37,593 nt of DNA. Origin: a virus. Location: positions 1-37,593 of IMG/VR virus record IMGVR_UViG_3300038701_000977; one strand, given 5' to 3'. The notes beneath the pieces were generated by a model that was given only the letters and a program-made list of their open reading frames with translations, searched no databases and was not told where the DNA came from. Shown here in pieces: positions 1 through 8,154 of the stretch. Numbering within the stretch: position 1 is the first letter of the stretch; every line of letters begins with the position of its first letter. A program made the position numbers and the translations under genes.

Positions 1-822
1 GAAATTAAAACCAAGACGGAATGGAACAACCGCTACACATCGGCATATGAGGACGCCATGGCCGATCTCATGCGCAAGGAAGCCCGCGCAGCCAATGCGC
101 GAATGCAGGGCGGCGGCGCATGGGATAACATGCAGAAAAACGAAGCGGTGGGCCGTTCAATGGGCTACCGTCAGGCCGTGCTGGGCTACCTCAAGGACAA
201 TCCGGGCTGGAAGGATCGCCGCACCATCGCCGCAAATGTAGAGATGCCAGACGACGGGCTATCGAACGCGCTGCACGGCCTCGTGACAAGCAAAGCGCTG
301 GTGAAGCGTATCGTTCAAGGCGGAGCCGGGACAAGCGGGCGTGTGGGGCAATGGCGCATTGCCAAGGGCGCTGACATATCGCCAAAGGCGTTGAGGCGCA
401 CCAACCGCCAGCGGCTGCAACTGGCCTTGACAGACGAATGGCAGACAACCGCGCAGCTTGCCGCCAAGACCGGCCTAAACGCGGAACAGGCCCGCCGCGC
501 GCTTTCGTCTATCACAAGCTGCGGTGAAGCATCCCGCGATTACGTCGATCAAAAGCATGGCGGCAAAAAGGCAATCTGGCGCAAGGTCGGGGCTGAAAAG
601 CGCAGGGAAATGAAAGCGGCTGTTGAACAGCTTATAAACATTCTGGACGGCGGCGAATGGTTGACGCTCCGCCAGATAGCGGACAAAATCGAGACGTGGA
701 GCGACATGCGCCTGCATTCTCAGCTATCCACGCAGGTTTCAATCGGTGTGCTTGAAAAGCGCCTTGATGTGATCGGAGGCCGGAAAAAGACGCAGTGGCG
801 GCGCAAGGAGGGCGGGAAATGA
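1..822 (+). CDS. Winged-helix-repeat DNA-binding protein (3' part; gene crosses the map join)
   Basis: The frame is open from base 1. Across the terminal repeat it joins the ATG at 37404, giving about 293 residues; the ATG at 58 would be an internal start. No family is recognised with certainty. The chain holds three stretches that look like winged-helix units, around residues 70-135, 150-210 and 225-285 of the full protein. Each has a helical part (for example Q-L-A-A-K-T-G and L-R-Q-I-A-D-K-I) followed by a basic beta-wing ending in W-R or W-R-R. It is basic and probably binds DNA. It follows ssb and overlaps its stop codon (ATGA at 37403-37406), so it likely belongs to the replication operon. 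A replication or regulatory role is inference. Confidence 0.75.
   Translation, partial: EIKTKTEWNNRYTSAYEDAMADLMRKEARAANARMQGGGAWDNMQKNEAVGRSMGYRQAVLGYLKDNPGWKDRRTIAANVEMPDDGLSNALHGLVTSKALVKRIVQGGAGTSGRVGQWRIAKGADISPKALRRTNRQRLQLALTDEWQTTAQLAAKTGLNAEQARRALSSITSCGEASRDYVDQKHGGKKAIWRKVGAEKRREMKAAVEQLINILDGGEWLTLRQIADKIETWSDMRLHSQLSTQVSIGVLEKRLDVIGGRKKTQWRRKEGGK
4..129. repeat. Terminal direct repeat, left copy
   Basis: Positions 4-129 are identical to 37467-37592 (126 bp). The flanking bases differ on both sides: 2-3 are AA against TC at 37465-37466, and 130 is A against T at 37593. Repeated ends of this size are what an assembler leaves when it opens a circular or circularly permuted molecule. 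The reading frame of the first gene runs through the repeat without interruption, which supports a join here rather than a true physical end. Confidence 0.9.
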
Positions 823-1133
823 CAGCCAACGAGACCATAGACGTTGAGAAAGCGGTAAGTTTTCTTGAAATGTGCGTGCTAAAGCACATGGCAGGTAAAG
901 ACGCGCCATTTGGAATAACAGAAACCTATTATTTTTTCCGGGCCTTCGACGATTTGAAAATACCCAAGGATATGCTGCGGGCGTTGCTTCGGGGGCTGAC
1001 GGATAAAGGATTTTGTCGCTATAGGGCCGGTCTTTTTACCGAAGATGGGATAACTGCCGGGGCGGGTTATGCAATTACTGGATGTGGCCTATCTCAACTC
1101 AAGAAAAGCAAAATTGAAATGGTGACGCCATGA
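819..1133 (+). CDS. Small hypothetical protein
   Basis: About 104 residues. I chose the ATG at 819, which overlaps the upstream stop in an ATGA, with an AAGGAGG-like ribosome site at 805-811; a longer in-frame start at 795 has no such site. The protein is mixed helix and strand, without membrane segments or a recognised motif. A segment rich in aromatic and charged residues (Y-Y-F-F-R-A-F-D-D-L) precedes a possible helix-turn-helix-like part (M-L-R-A-L-L-R-G-L-T-D-K-G). Base composition is slightly more AT-rich than its neighbours. It is translationally coupled to genes on both sides. Confidence 0.7.
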   Translation: MTANETIDVEKAVSFLEMCVLKHMAGKDAPFGITETYYFFRAFDDLKIPKDMLRALLRGLTDKGFCRYRAGLFTEDGITAGAGYAITGCGLSQLKKSKIEMVTP

Positions 1134-1393
1134 CAGCCAACGAACGCCGCCTGCAAGCGCAGGTCGAAACGCTGCGCCGCCAAGTCGAGACGCAGGCCGC
1201 GACCATCACCAAGCTGCGCGCCCACGGCATGAAGCAACGCCAGGACATAGGCAGGCTGTCAAGGGCGCTTGACCGCAAGACAGACGAGTGCCTACGCTGG
1301 CAACAGCAGGCCCGCCCGCTTCTGACGGAAGCCGAGGACGACGCCGGGACGCGCGCAATGGTGGAGCTTGAGCTAAGGGGAGATGTGTGGTGA
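1130..1393 (+). CDS. Small coiled-coil protein
   Basis: 87 residues, starting in an ATGA overlap with the previous stop. Residues 5-65 are almost entirely helical with heptad spacing (Q-A-Q-V-E-T-L-R-R-Q-V-E-T-Q repeats) and many Arg and Gln residues, so a coiled coil is the safest description. It has no signal peptide and no catalytic motif. Proteins of this kind are common in phage early operons and are usually uncharacterised. Confidence 0.7.
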   Translation: MTANERRLQAQVETLRRQVETQAATITKLRAHGMKQRQDIGRLSRALDRKTDECLRWQQQARPLLTEAEDDAGTRAMVELELRGDVW

Positions 1394-1734
1394 ACACGCG
1401 GGCCAATGAAAAGACGCTTGTCGGATTGACGCACAGCCAGATGGCCGATCTCAAGAAGTTTTTTGAGTGCAAGGTTAGTGAGGTTGAAGAGGCAAGAAAG
1501 TCTTCCGCCTTTGCCGCACAAATCAAAGCGCTTGGTGTTTTGACAAGTATGCTTGGGCGGGTGCGCGCGATCAATTCTATGCGTCGGGCCGTATCAGACC
1601 TGAAATCAAGGCCGGTTTGCAGGTGCGGGGATAGAACAATGATTTTGATTGACACTGAAAAGCAAAGGCTAGACCCTAAAGTGATTGATGATTTCGTGGC
1701 GGAAATGAACCAATCATTGGCGGAAAGCAAATGA
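1390..1734 (+). CDS. Hypothetical protein with a Cys-x-Cys pair
   Basis: About 114 residues, read from GTG 1390 in a GTGA overlap with the previous stop; GTG 1387 is an alternative. The first two thirds are helical and charged. Near residue 80 lies R-P-V-C-R-C-G-D-R, a small knuckle that could bind a metal, but no second Cys pair is present. The first codons (TGAACACGCGGGC at 1391-1403) recur at 1732-1744, at the start of a mini-ORF after this gene. The function is not recognised. Confidence 0.65.
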   Translation: MNTRANEKTLVGLTHSQMADLKKFFECKVSEVEEARKSSAFAAQIKALGVLTSMLGRVRAINSMRRAVSDLKSRPVCRCGDRTMILIDTEKQRLDPKVIDDFVAEMNQSLAESK

Positions 1735-1790
1735 ACACGCGGGCAAGCTACACCATTGGGCAGGTGCCTTGTGCAAACCGTCTAACGTGA
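1731..1790 (+). CDS. Mini-ORF of 19 codons, possible gene relic
   Basis: It starts in an ATGA overlap with the previous stop and encodes M-N-T-R-A-S-Y-T-I-G-Q-V and a few more residues before TGA. Its first 13 bp after the A duplicate the start of the preceding gene (1391-1403). It could be a translated mini-gene or the stump of a recombined copy. The downstream half overlaps the putative late promoter, which argues against an important coding role. Confidence 0.3.
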   Translation: MNTRASYTIGQVPCANRLT

Positions 1791-1796
1791 TACAAT
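1769..1796 (+). promoter_or_regulatory. Putative late promoter
   Basis: TTGTGC (1769-1774), a 16-bp spacer, then TACAAT (1791-1796). The -10 box matches the sigma70 consensus at five of six positions. It lies in the only sizeable gap before the terminase and head-tail genes and would start RNA near 1803, just ahead of a strong hairpin. This is prediction from pattern only. Confidence 0.5.
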
Positions 1797-1813
1797 AACG
1801 CACGAGGGACAGC

Positions 1814-1845
1814 GCCACGGCTGGCGGGGACAAGCTGGCCGTGGC
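1814..1845 (+). promoter_or_regulatory. Leader hairpin before terminase
   Basis: GCCACGGC (1814-1821) pairs perfectly with GCCGTGGC (1838-1845). The stem continues with four inner pairs (two G-U) around the loop GGGGACAA (1826-1833), making 12 pairs. It lies between the putative late promoter and the terS start codon and has no T-tract, so it is more likely a leader or processing structure than a terminator. Confidence 0.55.
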
Positions 1846-1863
1846 AACTTCATGAGGATGGCA

Positions 1864-2295
1864 ATGCCAGCAGGGCGACCAACAGACTACACGCCAGAGA
1901 TAGCAGAGCGCATTTGCGAATGGCTTGCTGGTGGTCAGTCTCTACGCGCATTCTGTAGGCAAGATGATACACCGGACCTTTCGACAATATGCCGTTGGGT
2001 TGTCGCGCATGATGAATTTCGCAAGCAATACGTGAGCGCGAGAGAGGCGGCAGGTTATGCCCATGCAGATCAGATCATGGAAGTGGTCGAGGATTTGAAG
2101 CGCGGGAAGCTGGACCCAAGCACCGGCAAGGCCATGATGGACGGGCTGAAATGGTCAGCCGAACGCATGGCCCCGAAAACACACATGCCGCAATCCCTGG
2201 TGAACCATCAAAGCCCTGATGGCAGCATGACGCCCAAGCCAACGACAATCGAGTTGATCGCCAAGCCTGTTCCGAATGACGACAGTCAGGATTGA
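1864..2295 (+). CDS. terS: Terminase small subunit
   Basis: About 143 residues. Three in-frame ATGs occur at 1852, 1858 and 1864; I chose 1864 because AGGA at 1855-1858 sits five bases upstream and family members typically begin M-P-A-G-R-P-T. The N-terminal half (R-P-T-D-Y-T-P-E-I-A-E-R-I, then S-L-R-A-F-C-R and S-T-I-C-R-W) is a helix-turn-helix of the type in Sf6-like small terminases. Next comes a helical region (Y-V-S-A-R-E-A-A-G-Y) and L-K-W-S-A-E-R-M-A-P-K, also usual in the family. It would recognise the packaging site and feed DNA to the large subunit, whose gene overlaps it by 20 bp. Confidence 0.88.
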   Translation: MPAGRPTDYTPEIAERICEWLAGGQSLRAFCRQDDTPDLSTICRWVVAHDEFRKQYVSAREAAGYAHADQIMEVVEDLKRGKLDPSTGKAMMDGLKWSAERMAPKTHMPQSLVNHQSPDGSMTPKPTTIELIAKPVPNDDSQD

Positions 2296-3508
2296 ACTGC
2301 CGCCAAAGATTGCGGCAAACTTTTCGCAGCCTGCAAAGCACCGCGTATTCCGTGGCGGTCGGGGTTCAGCCAAGACAAAAGCGCTTGCCAAGATGGCCGC
2401 AATATACGGCTACAAGTTTGCAGAGGCGGGGCGAGAGGGCATCATCCTCGCAAGCCGGGAACACCTTAACAGCCTAGACGAAAGCAGCCTTGAGGAAATC
2501 AAAGGCGCAATCCGGTCTGAGTCTTGGCTGAATGACTATTACGAGATTGGCGAAAAGTACGTCAGGACCAAAAACCGGCGTGTGTCTTTTGCCTTCGCCG
2601 GTCTTAGGCATAACCTAGACGGGATCAAGTCAAAAGCCCGCATACTGTTGAACTGGACGGATGAAGCGGAAAGCGTGAGCGAAACGGCTTGGCGCAAGCT
2701 AATCCCGACCATTCGCGGCGGGGACGATCTGGAAAACTGGATCAGCTACAACCCCGAAAGCCCTGACAGCGCGACACATAGGCGCTTCATCATCAACAAC
2801 CCGCCGCGTTGCATAGTGACCGATATCAACTGGCGGGATAACCCGTGGTGGGCTGAAAGCGGGCTAGAGGAAGAACGCTTATACGACCAGAAGTACAACC
2901 CGGACACTTACGATCATGTCTGGGAAGGCGCGTTTCTGACCATGACAGAAGCGCAGGTGTTCGCGGGCAAGCACCGCGTCGATGAATTTGAGCCGTTGGA
3001 AAATTGGGCGGGGCCATATCAGGGCATTGACTTCGGGTTTCGGCCTGACCCGCTGGCCGCTTTGCAGTGCTGGATACACGACGATCATATATGGATCAGG
3101 CATGAGGCATACAGCGCCAAGATTGAGATTGACGCCACGGCTGGCTTCATTACAGACCGCATCCCAAGGTTTGCCGAATATGCATCTAGGGCAGACAGCG
3201 CGGAACCGAAAACCATTAGCTACCTATCGCGCAACGGGTTGCCCCGAATTGAACCGGTCAAGAAGTGGCCCAACAGTGTAGAAGAGGGCGTAAGGTTTCT
3301 TCGCGGTTTCAAGGGCATTGTCATTCACCCTGACTGCCCCAATACGGCGCGCGATTTCCGGCTTTACTCGCACAAGATTGACCGAAACACTGGCGACATT
3401 TTGCCCGATCTTTTGGACACCAACAATCACGCGCCAGACGCTTTGCGCTATGCCCTTGCGCCGATCATCAAGGCGCAGGCTGGCGGAAAGGTGCAAATTC
3501 GCATCTAG
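2276..3508 (+). CDS. terL: Terminase large subunit
   Basis: 410 residues, PBSX/Terminase_3-like packaging motor. The N-terminal ATPase has a Walker A-type loop G-G-R-G-S-A-K-T at 27-34, a Walker B strand I-L-L-N-W-T-D-E ending at D129/E130, and a coupling segment S-Y-N-P-E-S near 157-162. The C-terminal RNase H-fold nuclease shows D252 (G-I-D-F-G-F-R-P-D), an acidic D307 region and D388 in H-A-P-D-A-L-R-Y, the usual three metal ligands. It cuts and translocates DNA into the prohead through the portal encoded next. All key motifs are present, so it looks functional. Confidence 0.95.
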   Translation: MTTVRIELPPKIAANFSQPAKHRVFRGGRGSAKTKALAKMAAIYGYKFAEAGREGIILASREHLNSLDESSLEEIKGAIRSESWLNDYYEIGEKYVRTKNRRVSFAFAGLRHNLDGIKSKARILLNWTDEAESVSETAWRKLIPTIRGGDDLENWISYNPESPDSATHRRFIINNPPRCIVTDINWRDNPWWAESGLEEERLYDQKYNPDTYDHVWEGAFLTMTEAQVFAGKHRVDEFEPLENWAGPYQGIDFGFRPDPLAALQCWIHDDHIWIRHEAYSAKIEIDATAGFITDRIPRFAEYASRADSAEPKTISYLSRNGLPRIEPVKKWPNSVEEGVRFLRGFKGIVIHPDCPNTARDFRLYSHKIDRNTGDILPDLLDTNNHAPDALRYALAPIIKAQAGGKVQIRI

Positions 3509-3546
3509 TTTGCAACTTAGCAAATCTGTGATAATACTTTGCAAAC
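3509..3546 (+). promoter_or_regulatory. Putative extended -10 promoter flanked by TTTGCAA motifs
   Basis: The 62-bp gap before the portal gene is AT-rich. It holds TTTGCAACTTAGCA (3509-3522), then TG-n-GATAAT (3527-3535), which fits an extended -10 element, then TTTGCAAAC (3538-3546). The same two motifs recur at 32739-32765. I read this as a regulated internal promoter for the portal and downstream head genes. There is no good -35 at normal spacing, so the promoter call is tentative; the shared motif is directly visible. Confidence 0.4.
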
Positions 3547-3570
3547 ACCACGACCAAAGGCACGGCGGAT

Positions 3571-4941
3571 ATGACGAAGGTTCATGAGGTAAGCGCAGAA
3601 GTGCAGGCCATGCTTGACGCATCTGCCCCGATCCGGGACGTGGTGAAGGGCGGCTCTCATATGCGGAAGCTGCGCACCAAGTACCTGCCAAAGTTTGCCT
3701 TGGAAAATGACGAAGACTATAGCGCCCGAGTTGAAAGCACTTGGCTATTCAACGGCACCAAGAAAGCCCGTGATGACATGGCGGGCCGTATTTTTGAGAA
3801 GCCGGTTGTTCTTGAAGATCAGGAGGGCCAGCTTTTTGAGTGGTGCCAGAACATTGATCTTGAGGGACGCGACCTTTCCAACTTCGCGGATGATGCGTTC
3901 AAAGCGGCGATTGAGGCGGGCATTTCGTTTATCATGGTCGATGCTCCGCCCCGATCTGGAGACGTCACGCGCGGCCAAGCGCAAGCGCTGAACCTTCGGC
4001 CCTACATGGTTCAACTGCCCATCACGTCCGTATTGGGCTGGAAGTGGGAAAACATTGCCAGTGCGCCGGTTCTGACGCAATTCCGCATTATGGAGCAAGT
4101 TGCCAAGCCGGATCGAGGCGAGTTTTCCGACGAAACCATTGATCAGGTGCGGGCGCTGTTCCTTGAAAATGGGCGCGTCGTGGTCAGGCTCTATCAAAAG
4201 CGGGACAAGTCGGATCATGAGTTCATCCAAGTCGAAGAATACGCGACTGACATGAACCAAATCCAAGTGGTTCCCGTCTACACCGGGCGAACGGCATTTA
4301 TGCGAGCCGAGCCGCCACTTGCTGACATTGCAGAACTAAACCTTGCACACTGGCGGGTGCAGTCTGACAAGAGCAATTGTCTACACAAGGCGCTATCGCC
4401 GCTGCTCTTGTTGAAAGGCATCGAGGTTGACGGTGGGGCGGTGGTTAATTCCGCTGGCTATGCTTTCCACAGCAATAACGAGAGCGCGGCCTTGCAGTGG
4501 GCAGAGATCACCGGCAGCGGCATCGAGAAGGGCAGCGACGAACTGCGCGACCTTGAGAAGCAAATGCAATGGATGGGCTTGCAGCTCATCATGTCACGCA
4601 CAGGCGTCAGCACTGCGACCGGCGATGCAATTGACGAGAACAAGTCAACATCCCGCTTGCGGTCGTGGGCGGACAACCTGAAAGATGCACTTGAAATTGC
4701 CCTTGGCTGGATGGCCGACATGGGCGGGCTTGGTGAGGCTAGCGTTTCCGTTGTGGTCCACAAAGACTTTAACGTCATGGGTCATTTGTCCATTGCTGAC
4801 GTTCGGGACATGTATAACAGCGGGGCGATCAGCCGAGAAGCATATGTCGCAGAAGCCATGCGGCGCGGCATCTTGGCGGAGAATTTCAACGCTGATGATG
4901 ACGCTGAATTGATCGAGCTGGACACCACGGGGCTTGAGTGA
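3571..4941 (+). CDS. Portal protein (DUF4055 family)
   Basis: 456 residues. The sequence resembles the DUF4055 portal family: an N-terminal region with Y-L-P-K and Y-S-A-R-V-E-S-T-W, a central mixed domain, and a long C-terminal helical part with S-G-I-E-K-G-S-D-E-L-R and L-E-K-Q-M-Q-W-M-G-L. The dodecameric portal sits at one capsid vertex, docks the terminase and passes DNA. The gene follows terL and precedes the Mu F-like gene, the standard order. The ATG at 3571 is the start; no strong Shine-Dalgarno is visible, only a weak GGCGGA upstream. Confidence 0.88.
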   Translation: MTKVHEVSAEVQAMLDASAPIRDVVKGGSHMRKLRTKYLPKFALENDEDYSARVESTWLFNGTKKARDDMAGRIFEKPVVLEDQEGQLFEWCQNIDLEGRDLSNFADDAFKAAIEAGISFIMVDAPPRSGDVTRGQAQALNLRPYMVQLPITSVLGWKWENIASAPVLTQFRIMEQVAKPDRGEFSDETIDQVRALFLENGRVVVRLYQKRDKSDHEFIQVEEYATDMNQIQVVPVYTGRTAFMRAEPPLADIAELNLAHWRVQSDKSNCLHKALSPLLLLKGIEVDGGAVVNSAGYAFHSNNESAALQWAEITGSGIEKGSDELRDLEKQMQWMGLQLIMSRTGVSTATGDAIDENKSTSRLRSWADNLKDALEIALGWMADMGGLGEASVSVVVHKDFNVMGHLSIADVRDMYNSGAISREAYVAEAMRRGILAENFNADDDAELIELDTTGLE

Positions 4942-5927
4942 TGACGTTCTATAGCGCGAACGTCCGACATGCGATCTACATAGAGCGATACAAGGCCCGC
5001 GTGGCGCGTGAAATCGCGGCGCTGGTCAACAGCGTGTCAAACGACCTGTTTACCTATATTGCCGCATCTGACCTTGAGAACATGACCCGGCGCGAATTGG
5101 ACCGGCTGCTAGTGCAGGTGCGTCGGATAGTGAATGACGGCTATGGAGAGATTACCCCACGCATTGCGGACGCGCTTGAGCAATTTGCAGTTTACGAAGC
5201 CGAATGGACTGCAAGCGCTGTCACGCGCGCTGGCTTGGTCACTGACATGGGCGTTCCGTCTGACGCTGATTTGTGGGCTGCAATGTATGCGCGCCCGTTC
5301 CAGGGCAGGCTTCTGCGCGATTGGCTGACTTCCTTGCCTGCCAACACGGCGGCGCGTGTACGTCAGACCATCCGGCAGGGATACGTTGACGGGCTTGGAT
5401 CAACAGAGATTGCCAGACAGATACGCGGGACGCGGTCACGGCAAGGCGTCATGGACATTTCTCGGCGAGGTGCTGAGGCGATGGTTCGCACTGCTGTTGC
5501 GCACACGTCCAGCAGGGCGCGCGACCTGACATATGAGGCCAATGGTGTGAAGTATGTGCAGGAGGTCAGCGTTCTAGACGGAAGAACATCCGCTCAGTGC
5601 AGGGGATTGGACGGGAAAATATGGCGCATTGGCAGTAGCGATGAGAAGCGAAATAAGCCGCCTGGACATTTGAACTGCCGTCGAACACGTATTCCAGTTA
5701 CCCCCGGCAACCGCGTGGCTGTTCAAACGCGCCCGACATATAACGACTGGCTCACAACACAGCCGGAAAGTGTGCAAGACGATATTCTAGGCCCGACGCG
5801 GGCGCAGTTGTTCCGCGAAGGCAATTACACCGTTGATCGGTTTGTGGATCAATCCGGGCAGGAATACACGCTAGACCAGTTGCGCCAAAGGGATAGCGCC
5901 ACGTTTGATGAGGTGTTTAGTGGATAA
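4941..5927 (+). CDS. Mu F-like / SPP1 gp7-like head morphogenesis protein
   Basis: About 328 residues from ATG 4941, which shares one base with the portal stop; GTG 4938 is an alternative. The C-terminal part carries the hallmark of the family: V-L-D-G-R-T-S-A-Q-C-R, then D-G-K-I-W, then P-P-G-H-L-N-C-R-R. The two Cys and one His are spaced as in Mu F-like minor head proteins. The N-terminal part is helical. These proteins attach to the portal, enter the prohead in a few copies and assist assembly or DNA ejection. Confidence 0.88.
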   Translation: MTFYSANVRHAIYIERYKARVAREIAALVNSVSNDLFTYIAASDLENMTRRELDRLLVQVRRIVNDGYGEITPRIADALEQFAVYEAEWTASAVTRAGLVTDMGVPSDADLWAAMYARPFQGRLLRDWLTSLPANTAARVRQTIRQGYVDGLGSTEIARQIRGTRSRQGVMDISRRGAEAMVRTAVAHTSSRARDLTYEANGVKYVQEVSVLDGRTSAQCRGLDGKIWRIGSSDEKRNKPPGHLNCRRTRIPVTPGNRVAVQTRPTYNDWLTTQPESVQDDILGPTRAQLFREGNYTVDRFVDQSGQEYTLDQLRQRDSATFDEVFSG

Positions 5928-6165
5928 TGTAGTAAAGTTTGGCGAGGCCACGCCTCACGGTATGGTAAATGAAGAACTGATCCAAATGCTTGAAGGCTTA
6001 ATGGCGCGCGCTAAATCGGGTGAAATCGTTGGCTTGGCTTATGCATATACGGATGGTGACGATGTGTGCGGAAACGGTTGGGAAAGCGGTTCGCACAACA
6101 TAAAATTAGCTGCGTCAGTTGGAATTCTGTTCCACGCTTTCAACGCTGGATTTATTGGCGACTAA
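5920..6165 (+). CDS. Small conserved phage protein of unknown function
   Basis: 81 residues from GTG 5920, chosen because GATGAGG (5907-5913) stands six bases upstream; it overlaps the previous stop by 8 bp. It begins M-D-N-V-V-K-F-G and has a helix L-I-Q-M-L-E-G-L-M-A-R-A-K-S-G followed by hydrophobic strands. Short proteins with this helix followed by G-E-I-V-G-L-A-style strands are frequent in phages and unnamed. Its position between the portal-associated protein and the scaffold may be incidental. Confidence 0.65.
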   Translation: MDNVVKFGEATPHGMVNEELIQMLEGLMARAKSGEIVGLAYAYTDGDDVCGNGWESGSHNIKLAASVGILFHAFNAGFIGD

Positions 6166-6212
6166 TCGCCAGCGGGTGGCCCGCCGTTCTGGGCAGCGAA
6201 TGAGGCAAAGAA

Positions 6213-6965
6213 ATGACACTCAAGTATCAGGTGGAGAACCTTGAAGGCATCGACGAAGCGGCGCAAGCCTTTTACAAAGAACAAGACGGCGGCGGCTATG
6301 TTTTGCAGGTGGAAGGCGCAGTTTCTGAAAGCCGTTTCAATGAGGTGAACCAAAAGGCGGTGGACAACGCCACAGAGGCGCAGCGCCGCCGCAAGACGGT
6401 CGAGCGGGTGCTTGGCAAGCTCGGGCTGGAAGACGCTGGCGGGCTAGATGATGCGCTTGACGGGCTTCTCAACAAGGCCAAAACACCTGCGAAAGACGAC
6501 GCGGCGCAACAGGCTATCATTGCACAATTCAAGGCCCAGGCGGAACAAGAGAAATCCGCGCTTCAGAAGCAGATTGACGCAATGCGGTCTGAAACTGCTG
6601 GAAGTCAATTCAAAGCGGCCCTTATGTCACAGGGTTTTGGTGAAAAGGTCGCGGATATGATTGCAAAAAGCAATATGTCACGCGTTCAATTTGACGACGC
6701 CGGAAAAATGCGTATTATGCAGGATAACGGCAATCCCCTAGCTGGTTCGGGGGCCGATGGTTTTGCCACTCTTGGCGACCTTTCCAAAGAACTAGCAGCG
6801 GCCATGCCCGAACTCCTAACGGACCAGGGCAAAGGGGGGGGCGGTAAACCCCCAGCGTCAGGCACCGGCAGCGGTGCAAAAACTGTCACGCGGTCGCAAT
6901 TTGACACCATGTCACAAGCAGAACGCGCGGCTTTCGCAAAATCAGGCGGCAAAGTCGTAGACTGA
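6213..6965 (+). CDS. Scaffold protein
   Basis: 250 residues directly upstream of the coat gene. It is strongly charged and helical: residues 45-130 are rich in Lys, Glu, Gln and Ala with coiled-coil character, followed by a Gly-rich linker (D-Q-G-K-G-G-G-G-K-P-P) and a short C-terminal helix T-R-S-Q-F-D-T-M-S-Q-A-E-R. Position, composition and size fit an internal scaffold that directs coat assembly and leaves before packaging. No protease gene is seen, so exit without cleavage, as in P22, is likely. Sequence alone does not prove the role. Confidence 0.8.
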   Translation: MTLKYQVENLEGIDEAAQAFYKEQDGGGYVLQVEGAVSESRFNEVNQKAVDNATEAQRRRKTVERVLGKLGLEDAGGLDDALDGLLNKAKTPAKDDAAQQAIIAQFKAQAEQEKSALQKQIDAMRSETAGSQFKAALMSQGFGEKVADMIAKSNMSRVQFDDAGKMRIMQDNGNPLAGSGADGFATLGDLSKELAAAMPELLTDQGKGGGGKPPASGTGSGAKTVTRSQFDTMSQAERAAFAKSGGKVVD

Positions 6966-6990
6966 CCGCTAACCAAATGAGGTTCTGGGC

Positions 6991-8145
6991 ATGGCAAATG
7001 TTCTGACTGATCTGGCGGCTGACATCTACAAGGCCGCTGACGTTGTGGGCCGGGAGCTTGTCGGCTTCATCCCATCTGTCACCATCAACGCGGGTTCCGA
7101 ACGGGCAGCGCAAAACGACACTGTGCGCTCGCACTTTACCCGCGCTTCCACTGTCAACACGTCCTATTCCCCGGCGATGACCATTCCCGAGGGTGATGAT
7201 CAAACCGTTGATAACAAGACGTTGACCATCAACAAGGCGGCAAACGTTCAAATCCCGTGGACCGGAGAAGATATTCGCCACGTGAACAACGGTTCCGGCT
7301 TCGAAACCATCTATGGCGATCAGATTGCTCAGGCGATGCGCGGAATTGTCAACGCAATCGAGGTCGAGGTCGCGACGGAAGCTTACACCAACGCTTCGCG
7401 CGCGGTTGGCACCGCTGGCACCAACCCGTTTGCATCAAACTTTGATATAATGGCCGATGCCCGCAAGGTGCTTGAAGACAATGGTTGTCCGATTGACGGT
7501 CGTCTAACGATGGTCGGCAACACCGCTGCAACTGCTGCTCTGCGCAAGCTGGCGACGCTGCAAAAGGCGAACGAGCAAGGCACTGACGCGCTTGTCCGTC
7601 GCGGCGAATTGCTGGACCTGCAAGGCTTGATGATCAAGGGTTCGGCGGGCGTTCAATCGCACACCAAAGGCGCAGGCACGGGTTATGATCTGAACGGCGC
7701 GGCGGCTGTTGGCGATACCACCATCACGCTTGACGGCGGCACCGTGAACACGACCGGGATCAAGGCTGGTGATGTCGTGACCTTCGCAGGCGACAGCACC
7801 AAGTACGTTGTCGGCACCGGCCTCACGGCGGTTTCTGGCGATATCGTGCTGAACAACCCCGGCCTTGTCGCGGCTGTTGCTGATACCGTGGAAATGACCA
7901 TTGGCAACAGCTACACTGCCAACGTCGCATTCCATCAGGCGGCAATCGAACTTGCGGCCCGCGCCCCTGAGCAGCCGTTTGGCGGTGACGCGGCTGTTGA
8001 CCGTATGACCGTGCAAGACCCGATTTCTGGCCTTGTGTTCGAGATCGCGGTTTACAAGGGCTACGGCAAGACCATGATCGACGTGACGACCCTTTACGGC
8101 GTCAAAGCATGGAAGCCCGACTTTATCGTCGGCGTTCTTGGCTAA
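6991..8145 (+). CDS. Major capsid protein (P22 coat-like)
   Basis: 384 residues, HK97 fold, resembling the P22 coat family. It begins M-A-N-V-L-T-D-L-A-A-D-I-Y, then V-G-F-I-P-S-V and an N-arm/E-loop region with T-I-N-K-A-A-N-V-Q-I-P-W-T. An inserted beta-rich segment (about residues 230-300, with T-T-I-T-L-D-G-G and A-G-D-V-V-T-F-A) resembles an extra surface domain. The end has P-I-S-G-L-V-F-E-I-A-V-Y-K-G-Y and K-P-D-F-I-V-G-V-L-G. AGGTT at 6979-6983 is a weak ribosome site, but codon use is strongly biased to C/G endings, as expected for a highly expressed gene. Confidence 0.9.
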   Translation: MANVLTDLAADIYKAADVVGRELVGFIPSVTINAGSERAAQNDTVRSHFTRASTVNTSYSPAMTIPEGDDQTVDNKTLTINKAANVQIPWTGEDIRHVNNGSGFETIYGDQIAQAMRGIVNAIEVEVATEAYTNASRAVGTAGTNPFASNFDIMADARKVLEDNGCPIDGRLTMVGNTAATAALRKLATLQKANEQGTDALVRRGELLDLQGLMIKGSAGVQSHTKGAGTGYDLNGAAAVGDTTITLDGGTVNTTGIKAGDVVTFAGDSTKYVVGTGLTAVSGDIVLNNPGLVAAVADTVEMTIGNSYTANVAFHQAAIELAARAPEQPFGGDAAVDRMTVQDPISGLVFEIAVYKGYGKTMIDVTTLYGVKAWKPDFIVGVLG

Positions 8146-8154
8146 TCTTTGTCA

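Noticed and set aside
6172-6184. GCGGG-TGG-CCCGC stem before the scaffold gene
   Set aside because: Five pairs with a three-base loop and no T-tract are common by chance in GC-rich DNA; too weak to call a regulatory feature.
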